From Anaerolineae bacterium (GTDB lineage: Bacteria > Chloroflexota > Anaerolineae > Aggregatilineales > Phototrophicaceae): 64,000 nucleotides of DNA. Each line of letters starts with the position of its first letter. The first letter of the stretch is position 1. Positions 1 through 6,712 of the stretch are shown here, one piece after another. The stretch covers positions 1 through 64,000 of the forward strand of contig JAJDXR010000068.1 of assembly GCA_022823165.1 (NCBI GenBank), given 5' to 3'. The notes below the pieces were generated by a model. The model saw nothing but the letters and a program-made list of their open reading frames with translations, did no database searches and was not told where the DNA came from. The position numbers were made by a program, and so were the translations under genes.

Positions 1-975
1 CCGCCCCTCTACATCGAGGTCGATTATCCCGGCGATCCCTATACCGAAGTCTCGCTGGCCTGGGAGGCCGTCAGCGGCGCGTCTGGCTATTCTCTGGAAG
101 TCGTCGGCGGCAATAGCGAAAGCTACGCCTTCCCCTTGGGCGCCGGCGCGACCAGCCAGCGCGTCAATGGGCTGACCCCCGGCGCCGATTACACCGCCTA
201 TCTGACGGCTTACCTGCAAGATGGCGGCAAGCGCAGTGGCGAGGCGCATTTTGGCATGGCTGATCCACCACCGACGAATACGCCCGTCCCGCCCACGGCA
301 ACGCCAATTCCACAACAGTCGTCACAGGACAGCGTGGAGGAACAATCACCGCCGCAATTGCAATACAGCGAGGCGAAATCCGAAGAAGAAGAGCAGCAGC
401 CCAGCGGACCCTACGCCAGCTTGATTCGCACGTTAATCAGCTATGCGCAGGAAGATCATGGCGACGCGCATCAAGAGCGTTGGAAGCGAGCGCTGGCCGC
501 CCTGGGCTGGGGCAGCCATGCCAATCCCATGACCTTGCAAGAAGCCAAGGACATGGCGGATACATTCACCCGCTCGCGCTGGCAGCCGGTGGTCGACGCG
601 CTGACAGCTTTGCAGCCGCCGGCGCCAACGAACACGCCCATTCCGCCGCCAACGGCAACGCCCATTCCACCGACGCCAATTCCGCCAACGCCGGTGCCAC
701 CGACGCCGGTACCACCGACGCCTGTGCCGCCAACGCCAGTTCCGGCCGTCTATAAAGTGCCGCAGAGCTTGATCAACACCTTGGTTGGCTATCAGGGCGA
801 GACGCAGCATGGCGATGCCCATGTCGAGCGCTGGACGCGGGCGCTGGCGGCGCTGGGGCATGGCAGCCATAACAACCCGATGACCTTGTCGGAAGCGGAA
901 GACATGGCTGACAAGTACACCGCCAAGCGCTGGCAGCCGGTGATTGACGCGCTGAAGAAATTGGCTGGGAATTAG
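1..975 (+). CDS. Secreted-type FN3/Thr-Pro protein with two HGDAH-RW modules (5' partial)
   Basis: The reading frame is open at the left edge, so the start and any signal peptide lie outside the window. What remains is an Ig/fibronectin-III-like domain (W-E-A-V-x-G-A-x-G-Y motif near the first 30 codons), a Pro/Thr linker, a module of about 65 residues, a second longer linker rich in PPTP, and a second copy of the module at the C-terminus. The two modules share HGDAH, RW-RALAALG, GSH-NPMTL-EA-DMAD and RWQPV-DAL, so they are a clear internal duplication. Similar modules are known to me from large cell-surface proteins, without an assigned function. FN3 plus Thr-Pro linkers suggests an extracellular or envelope-attached protein. 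Function not assigned. Confidence 0.8.
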   Translation, partial: PPLYIEVDYPGDPYTEVSLAWEAVSGASGYSLEVVGGNSESYAFPLGAGATSQRVNGLTPGADYTAYLTAYLQDGGKRSGEAHFGMADPPPTNTPVPPTATPIPQQSSQDSVEEQSPPQLQYSEAKSEEEEQQPSGPYASLIRTLISYAQEDHGDAHQERWKRALAALGWGSHANPMTLQEAKDMADTFTRSRWQPVVDALTALQPPAPTNTPIPPPTATPIPPTPIPPTPVPPTPVPPTPVPPTPVPAVYKVPQSLINTLVGYQGETQHGDAHVERWTRALAALGHGSHNNPMTLSEAEDMADKYTAKRWQPVIDALKKLAGN

Positions 976-982
976 CCGTTTC

Positions 983-1024
983 TCCCCCACCCCAAACCCC
1001 TCCCCCAAAATGAGGGAGGGGCTT
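983..1024. repeat. Family D intergenic repeat (CCCCAC...GAGGGAGGGG)
   Basis: A C-rich block (CCCCCACCCCAAACCCCTCC) is followed by AAAATGAGGGAGGGGCTT, so CCCCTCCC pairs with GGGAGGGG. The same words recur at 41982-42049 and 51341-51483. It lies eight bases after a stop codon and could end transcription as a hairpin, but there is no convincing U-tract. Confidence 0.55.
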
Positions 1025-1286
1025 TACTTGCGCGATTGCGCGGACGATTTGTCAATTCGCCCAAACTAATATGTGGACTGAGGGCAGCCGCATCGCTAGC
1101 TCTCGTTTCGTTTCTATTCGCGGTCGTTTCCTCTGCGCCTCCTGCGTTCTAGGTGGTGATAAAATCTGCGCCATGTTCGCCAAGAGAATAAAATCCAGAC
1201 TATTCGCCACTTCCGATGGGGCTTCCGCATTGCGCCAAGCGGCCCGATTCGTTTATAGTTCGCTGAAAAATGGGGAGTTGAACCAG
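1025..1286. other. Intergenic stretch with a degenerate repeat end
   Basis: No gene is supported here. Around 1118-1160 the words CCTCTGCGCCTCCTGCG and AGGTGGTGA resemble a decayed right end of the dispersed family B element described at 5667-5836. The ribosome binding site of the next gene (GGGGAG near 1272-1277) lies at the end of the stretch. Confidence 0.4.
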
Positions 1287-2264
1287 ATGACCAAGACAAT
1301 TCTGCTGGCTGATGCGGGCTACGACGCGGCGGCCGCGGCGCTGGCTGCCGATTATCCCGAGCTCAACATCATAGCGCCTGACGCCGGAGATGATGCGAAG
1401 GCGCTCGCTTCCAGCGCTGTCATCGGCTTGATCGCCGATACTGCGACTGTCGATGCCGCGCTGCTGGAGGCCCTGCCCAATTTGCAAGCCGTCCTCAAGC
1501 TGGGGCGCAGTTATTTCAACATTGACGTCGAGGCCGTTCGTCAGCGCGGCCTGAGCTTCGGCTGTGTGCCGCGCAAGGGACCCAACTGCGTGGCCGAGCT
1601 GGCAATGACGCTGATCCTGTCGCTGAGCAAAGACATCATCGTCTCCAACGAAGCCGTGGCTCTGGGCGCCTATCGCTATCGCGGGCTCAAGCCCGAGCTG
1701 ACTGCCGAGCGCAAAATCGCCTTCCACTGGATGCGCAACTCGCGCGTGCATGAGGTGGTCGGCAAGACCCTGGGCATCATCGGCATGGGCGAGATCGGCT
1801 GCGAATTGGCTCGCCGCGCCAGCGTCATGGGCATGCGCAATCTCTATTACAAACGCAGCCGCTTGTCAGCCGAGCTGGAAGGCGTCTTCGACGCCACCTA
1901 TGCTGAGTTGGACGACCTGCTGCGCCAGAGCGACTATGTCTGCATCGCCACGCCGCATACAGCCGCCACCGAGCGCATGATCGGCGCCGAGCAGATCGCC
2001 CTGATGAAAGCAAGCGCCTATATCGTCAATATCGCGCGCGGCGGCATCGTCGATGAAGAAGCGCTGATTGAGGCGCTGCAAACAGACCGCATCGCCGGCG
2101 CCGGGCTGGATGTCTTCACTTATGAGCCGTTGCCGGCCGATAGCCCGCTCTGCAGCCTCGACAATGTGATCCTCTGCCCGCATATCGGCGGCGGCACGGG
2201 CAGCAACCGCAATATCGAATTGGGCGCCGCGCTGGCCGAGATGAGCCGGCTGCTGGCGAATTAG
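1287..2264 (+). CDS. D-2-hydroxyacid dehydrogenase, NAD-binding (PGDH/GyaR-like)
   Basis: A 325-residue D-isomer-specific 2-hydroxyacid dehydrogenase, reducing 2-oxoacids or oxidising D-2-hydroxyacids with NAD(P)H. The Rossmann motif G166-M-G168-E-I-G171 and the catalytic trio Arg251 (NIARGGIVDE), Glu280 (DVFTYEP) and His299 (CPHIGG) are all present. Length is normal for the family. I start at the ATG at 1287 because GGGGAG lies about ten bases upstream; the frame stays open further 5' but that stretch has no family similarity. The gene is single and converges on the SH3b gene, sharing four bases at the stop codons. The exact substrate (phosphoglycerate, glyoxylate or another 2-oxoacid) cannot be told from sequence. 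Confidence 0.9.
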   Translation: MTKTILLADAGYDAAAAALAADYPELNIIAPDAGDDAKALASSAVIGLIADTATVDAALLEALPNLQAVLKLGRSYFNIDVEAVRQRGLSFGCVPRKGPNCVAELAMTLILSLSKDIIVSNEAVALGAYRYRGLKPELTAERKIAFHWMRNSRVHEVVGKTLGIIGMGEIGCELARRASVMGMRNLYYKRSRLSAELEGVFDATYAELDDLLRQSDYVCIATPHTAATERMIGAEQIALMKASAYIVNIARGGIVDEEALIEALQTDRIAGAGLDVFTYEPLPADSPLCSLDNVILCPHIGGGTGSNRNIELGAALAEMSRLLAN

Positions 2265-4012
2265 CTTTCAGGCGCTGTTTTGCTGACCAGGAAGCTGGCG
2301 ATATAGCCGGTTTGCTGGTCGGGCAAATTCAGCCTGTACCAGGCGCCGCTGTCATCGTCCGCGTAAACGGCTTCGCCGGCGAGCGCCGTGGCGACTATCT
2401 CGCAATCGGTCGAGGCGCAGCTGCGGATGTTGGCGCCGCTCTCGGCGATGATGTAATAGCGCGCGCCCCTGCGGGCGGCGCTGCCCACTTCGCCAGTGAG
2501 TTGGTCGAGCCGCCCCGCCAGCCAAGCCATGTCTGCCGCGATGCTGTGTATGTATGGCGAGTCAAGAGCGGGGATGCCGGCTGCTTCCAGCCCAATCAGC
2601 GCGACCAGATCGGCGGCGATGCGGCGCATAACCAGGCCCGCTTCCAGCGTTTCAGCGCAGCGCGGCAGTTCCAGCCACAGCAGGTCGCGCAGGTCGAGCG
2701 AGCGCTCGATCAGCATTGGCAAGCCCTGCGGCGTCCGCAAGCTAAGCGCTGCCAGGCTGAATTCGTCAAATCTCGGCAGCAGATAGTGATGAAGGAAGCT
2801 TATTTCGATTCTGCCGCATGGGAGCAGGCTGGCCGTCGACGCCCTCATGGAGAGTCCGCCGATAGCCTCCAGTCGGCTGGCCAAGCCGTCGATGGCCAGA
2901 GCCAGGCGCGCGCTGTCGTTGGGGAGCGTCTCCTGCAGGGGATGCCGTTCGTTCGCCGCATGGGCCAGGTCTAGCGCCGCCCGCGCGGCCAAGCCGCCCA
3001 GTACTTGGCGCGCATCCCAGCCGATTGCAAATGCTTCGGCGCAGAGCGGTAATTCCACCAGCTGAGCGCTGCGGTAATGCAAATAGGCTTCGCTATAGCG
3101 CTGCAGGCTGCTGATATCGCTCACGTTTGCGGCGCTTTCACGCAGCGTGGCGTACTGCGGACTCAGTATTGCAAAGGCTTGCGCGAGCTCATCGAAGCTG
3201 CAGGCGGGCAAACCGCTGGACGCGATGGTCGCGCCGCTCGGTACGGAATGCGCCGCCTCGGTCGGCGCCTGCCAGTGCCGCAAGCGGATGATGTGCCCGG
3301 CCGTCAGACGGGCAAAGGGATTGGCCGCGCTTTCGACGACAGTGGCCATGGCCTGAGCCGTAGCCGAGTCGGTCGCGGCGGCGCTCAGCGCGGGCAGCAG
3401 CTCGATCCATTCAGCGCAGGCTGGCCGGCTTTGCAGATTTTCTTCGCGCCATAGCAGGCGCGCGTCAATTGCCGGCAGGGCATTGACCAGGTCGCCGCCG
3501 GCTTCGTTGTTTTCGAGCATACTCAATAGCTCGGCGACCAGCTCGTCGAGCGCTGTCAATTCAGCGCTGCCGCATTCCGGCAGGCTGCGTTCCTCAGCTG
3601 CGGGCGCATCGCTACGGTCCAGGCTGAGCATGTCGGTAAGCGAGTTTTCTATCCGCTCCTGCTCGCTGGCGAAGCGCAATCGGTAGGGATTATCGCCCTG
3701 GGGAACGTAAGCCAAATTGAGCGCCTGCCGCGCGATGAAGTCGCCGGTGACTTCAATGGAAAGTCGCTGATATGTCAGGGCATCGGCGCAGAACGGCAGC
3801 GACGATAGCCCATTCCGCCGCTCGGCGATTGCGGATTCGCTGAAGCTGAGCAAGTCGTCGACGCTGTCGAGCGCCGTGTCGAGTTCCAGCTGTCGCTCCG
3901 CCATCAGCTTAAAGATGGACAGGAATTCAGCCGGCGCGCAGGGCGCCTGCGCCAGCGTGGGCGCCGCCGGCAAACATAGGAACAGCAGACAGAATATCAC
4001 AATTCGGGGCAT
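2261..4012 (-). CDS. Secreted protein of unknown function with C-terminal SH3b domain
   Basis: 583 residues. An N-terminal signal peptide (MPRIVIFCLLFLCLPAAPTLAQ) is preceded by AAAGGTGA, which fixes the start. The long middle is alpha-helical in character, Ala/Leu-rich, with recurring segments that begin with a C-G/C-A word and continue ELLP-R or LPLCAEA, so it probably consists of several diverged repeats of about 130 residues, each with conserved Cys. The last 65 residues form a bacterial SH3 domain (YYIIAESGANIRSCAS..DCEIVATALAGE...WYRLNLPDQQTGYI), usually a cell-wall or peptide-binding module. I infer an exported, envelope-associated protein; the repeat region has no function I recognise. 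Confidence 0.8.
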   Translation of the reverse strand: MPRIVIFCLLFLCLPAAPTLAQAPCAPAEFLSIFKLMAERQLELDTALDSVDDLLSFSESAIAERRNGLSSLPFCADALTYQRLSIEVTGDFIARQALNLAYVPQGDNPYRLRFASEQERIENSLTDMLSLDRSDAPAAEERSLPECGSAELTALDELVAELLSMLENNEAGGDLVNALPAIDARLLWREENLQSRPACAEWIELLPALSAAATDSATAQAMATVVESAANPFARLTAGHIIRLRHWQAPTEAAHSVPSGATIASSGLPACSFDELAQAFAILSPQYATLRESAANVSDISSLQRYSEAYLHYRSAQLVELPLCAEAFAIGWDARQVLGGLAARAALDLAHAANERHPLQETLPNDSARLALAIDGLASRLEAIGGLSMRASTASLLPCGRIEISFLHHYLLPRFDEFSLAALSLRTPQGLPMLIERSLDLRDLLWLELPRCAETLEAGLVMRRIAADLVALIGLEAAGIPALDSPYIHSIAADMAWLAGRLDQLTGEVGSAARRGARYYIIAESGANIRSCASTDCEIVATALAGEAVYADDDSGAWYRLNLPDQQTGYIASFLVSKTAPES

Positions 4013-4127
4013 ACAGGTCACCTTTCGCCGCCGCCCATAATCATACATCATTCTGCCGCCGGGACGCGCCCGCCGCCGGGCAATCCTGGATGGTAAGCAG
4101 TGTAATAAAGTTGCGGACGCTGGCAAG

Positions 4128-5126
4128 TCAACCTTGGGCAAAGCGCGGGATGACATCGCGGCCAATCGCTTGAATCGCCGCTGATATGTTGGCGCCCAGC
4201 GGGGGACCAAAACTCAGATGCCTTACGCCCAGGGCTGCCAACTGCTCGAGCCGGTCGATTAAGGCGGCTGTCGTGCCGGCGATGCCGATGCGCATCATGC
4301 GCGGGGTCACCAGCTTGCGCGCCGCCGCCAGATCACGATCGACATGACAGGCGCGGCGAATCGGCTCGAAATCGTCTCGCGTCAGCCCCAGCTGGCGCAG
4401 GATCAGCGGGCTCATGGCGTGGCCGTAATAGGCGATCTTATCCGCCAGTGTCGCTTCCGCCGCTGCCTGATCAGCCGAGACCGCGCACCAGATGCAAGCC
4501 GCCAGGTCGATGTCGGCGAGCGACCGCCCGGATCGCGCCAGCCCGCGCTCAATATGCGGCAATACCGTCGCGTAGTGCTCGGGCGGAAAGAGCAAGGGCA
4601 GCCCGCCATCGGCGATCGCGCCAATTTCTTCCAGCATCAGCGGGCTCATAGCGCCCAGGTATATCGGCACGCGCCGCCTGGATTGGAAGCGCAGCCAGGC
4701 TTCTTCGCTCCAATTCAATACCCGGCCGTCCACCGCCGCGTTCTGGTTGGATGTCAGCTTGTTGATGGCGGCCACGGTTTCGACCACGCGGCTGCGCGGA
4801 TAGCGGAATTCCAGACCCAGCCAGCGCATAAAATCCTCGGCGCCGCTGGACAAGCCCAGGTTGAAGCGCCCGCCGGACAGCTCGTCCAGCGTGGCGGCCA
4901 GCATAGCGATTTCGGCCGGGTGCAGCGTGAACGGATTGAGGATGCAGGTTCCGATTTCGATGCGCTCAGTGGCCTGCGCCACCGCGGACAATATCACGGG
5001 CGCGCTGCGCAAGAAGAGATCGTTGCTGACCCAGAATTGGTCGAAGCCGGCCGCTTCCGCCGCTTGCGCGTAGGTTACGTAATCCTGCACGGGCAAGTCG
5101 TTGTTAAAGCGCAAGCTGAATTTCAT
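4128..5126 (-). CDS. LLM-class flavin-dependent oxidoreductase (luciferase-like)
   Basis: 332 residues with the bacterial luciferase / methylene-tetrahydromethanopterin reductase TIM-barrel fold. The N-terminus reads MKFSLRFNND..YAQAAEAAGFDQFWVSND, followed by TERIEIGTCILNPFTLHPAE and LDELSGGRFNLGLSSG, which are typical of the F420- or FMN-dependent branch. Length fits the family. The gene follows the SH3b gene divergently spaced by about 115 bases and precedes ridA on the same strand, so co-transcription with ridA is possible. Substrate and cofactor (F420 or FMN) are not resolved by sequence alone. Confidence 0.85.
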   Translation of the reverse strand: MKFSLRFNNDLPVQDYVTYAQAAEAAGFDQFWVSNDLFLRSAPVILSAVAQATERIEIGTCILNPFTLHPAEIAMLAATLDELSGGRFNLGLSSGAEDFMRWLGLEFRYPRSRVVETVAAINKLTSNQNAAVDGRVLNWSEEAWLRFQSRRRVPIYLGAMSPLMLEEIGAIADGGLPLLFPPEHYATVLPHIERGLARSGRSLADIDLAACIWCAVSADQAAAEATLADKIAYYGHAMSPLILRQLGLTRDDFEPIRRACHVDRDLAAARKLVTPRMMRIGIAGTTAALIDRLEQLAALGVRHLSFGPPLGANISAAIQAIGRDVIPRFAQG

Positions 5127-5194
5127 TCAGCGCCCCCGACAGCTTTCATAAAGCTTAACACTCTGCCACTCTGCGCGCAGGCCTGCCGGGCAGA

Positions 5195-5587
5195 TTATTC
5201 GCGCGTGATAATGGCTTCGGCTTCCATCTCGACCAGATAGTCCTCGCCGACCAGAGCCTGGATGTAGAGCAGGGTATTGGCCGGCCGAATCTCGCCGAAG
5301 TAGCGGCCATGGACGCGAGCGACCGCTTCCCAGTCGGCGCCTGGCGCCAGATAGATGCGCGTGCGCACGACATCCTTGAGCGAGGCGCCGGCTGCTTCCA
5401 AGGCGCGCTCAATCTTGCGGATGATGAAGTCGGTCTGCGCGCCGGCGTCGCCGCGGCCGATTATCTGGTCCGCGCCTTCGGTGGCTGTTGTGCCGGAGAC
5501 ATGCACAACATTCCCCAGCTTGACCGCGCGCGAGTAACCGGCGATCTTTTCGTATTCCGTGCCCGATGAGATGTTCTGTCGGCTCAT
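5195..5587 (-). CDS. RidA family enamine/imine deaminase
   Basis: 130 residues of the RidA/YjgF/UK114 family, which hydrolyses reactive 2-aminoacrylate and related imines to 2-oxoacids plus ammonia. Visible family features are GYSRAVKLGNVVHVSGTTA near the N-terminus, the conserved Arg in VVRTRIYLAPGADW and the C-terminal VEMEAEAII. I choose the ATG at 5587 because GGAGCT lies six bases upstream; an upstream TTG is less likely. The neighbouring remnant of a D-amino-acid oxidase is suggestive, since imines are the direct product of such oxidases, but that partner is broken here. Confidence 0.9.
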   Translation of the reverse strand: MSRQNISSGTEYEKIAGYSRAVKLGNVVHVSGTTATEGADQIIGRGDAGAQTDFIIRKIERALEAAGASLKDVVRTRIYLAPGADWEAVARVHGRYFGEIRPANTLLYIQALVGEDYLVEMEAEAIITRE

Positions 5588-5666
5588 ATAAGCTCCATTC
5601 GACAAACTTTTTCGCTAGCTAGCAGTGTCGGCGCACTCAGCAATTCCGATTGGATTTGCGACACTT

Positions 5667-5836
5667 TTCCACCGAGTACAGCGAGTGAAGACGAGGGCGC
5701 CGAGTAAAGGTGATTTGCAGTCAAACGGCGGCAATTGCAATTATCGGAAGACAGATTCCGGCAAAGGTTGCGCGACCATCGAAACCATATCAATCCCTCT
5801 GTGCCCTCATTTGCCCTCTGTGTCCTCTGTGGCGAA
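5667..5836. repeat. Family B inverted-repeat element, about 170 bp
   Basis: The left end reads TTCCACCGAGTACAGCGAG; the right end reads CTCTGTGTCCTCTGTGGCGAA, whose reverse complement is TTCGCCACAGAGGACACAGAG. The ends are therefore imperfect terminal inverted repeats around an unrelated centre. Length is 170 bp, matching copies at 28907, 53577 and 59370. No coding capacity. Confidence 0.65.
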
Positions 5837-5872
5837 AACCAGTTTCAACTGCTTCAAACCAATGGCCGCATT

Positions 5873-6437
5873 TCACGCCAAATCGCGCGCCAAGGCGGCG
5901 ACTTCCTCCGCGCAGCCCCAGGACAAGGTATAACCGACGCTGCCGTGCCCGTAGTTGTGGATGATCGCCTTGCCCGAAGGCCGCGCTTCCAGCTCCAGAC
6001 GCACTTGCTCACGCCCCGGGCGCAAGCCTGCGAATTCCCGCCGCACTTTCGCCTGCGCTATGCCGCCTTCTATTTTAGACGCGCGCCTGACGATGTCGGC
6101 TGCGATGGCCGGATCCAGTTGCCGCTTCCAATCGCCGTCCAGTTTGACGCCGCCGATCAGTACGCCGTCCGCGCGCGGAAAGATGTGATCCACGCGCAGG
6201 TTGTCCATATAGCCCAGGGCGATATCGGGCGCGTCAAGCAACATGGTCTGCCCGCGCATGGGATAGACCGCCGCGTCATCCGCCAGCTTTCGCGCGCCGA
6301 CCCCGCTGCAATTGACCAACAAGTCAGCTTCGGCAGCGGCTTTGTCCAGCGAATCAAGTACGCGCTCTTCAATGAGGCCGCCGGCGGCGAGAAACTGATC
6401 CTGCAGCGCTTGCAGGTAGATGGGCGGCGCGATTATG
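5873..6437 (-). pseudogene. D-amino-acid oxidase, C-terminal fragment
   Basis: About 185 residues match the C-terminal half of a glycine/D-amino-acid oxidase (DadA/DAO, FAD-dependent). Visible are LLVNCSGVGARKLADD, VYPMRGQTMLLD, GLRPGREQVRLE and the FAD-closing motif NYGHGSVGYTLSWG. The N-terminal half with the GxGxxG FAD-binding motif and the first substrate residues is absent. Upstream of about 6437 the same frame runs without a break into an FG-GAP-like sequence instead. A protein made from this fusion could not bind FAD normally, so I call it a pseudogene. It sits next to ridA, the usual partner for imine disposal. A chimeric assembly join at 6437 is an alternative explanation. Confidence 0.75.
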
Positions 6438-6712
6438 GGCACATACAAGTCGAGCCAGCCGTCATTGTCGTAATCAGCCCAGACCGCGCCGCCGGTTTCG
6501 GCGTCATCCAGCGCCACCTGCGGCGACAGCCGGGAGACGATAAAAGCGCCCGCGCCATTATTGCGATACAAGACGCTGAGGTCGCGAATGCCAGTGAAGT
6601 AGAGGTCAAGCCAGCCATCGCGGTCATATTCACCCCAGGCTTGGCCGATGCCCAGATAGCCACTGGCGAAGTCAACTTAGAAGAGTTCCCAGTGGCCGTC
6701 ATTTTGGTACGC
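6438..6712 (-). pseudogene. FG-GAP/VCBS (ASPIC-UnbV-like) repeat fragment
   Basis: In the minus frame continuous with the oxidase fragment there are about 90 residues of calcium-binding-type FG-GAP/VCBS repeats: AYQNDGHWELF, then an in-frame TAA at 6677-6679, then GQAWGEYDRDGWLDLYF, SVLYRNNGAG and GAVWADYDNDGWLDLYV. The D-x-D-x-D-G-x-x-D loops are clear. Both ends are cut: downstream it changes abruptly to the oxidase, upstream it meets the end of the Thr-Pro protein gene, whose stop codon it overlaps. The full-length parents are normally large secreted beta-propeller proteins. I read this as debris from recombination or a misjoin. Confidence 0.7.
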
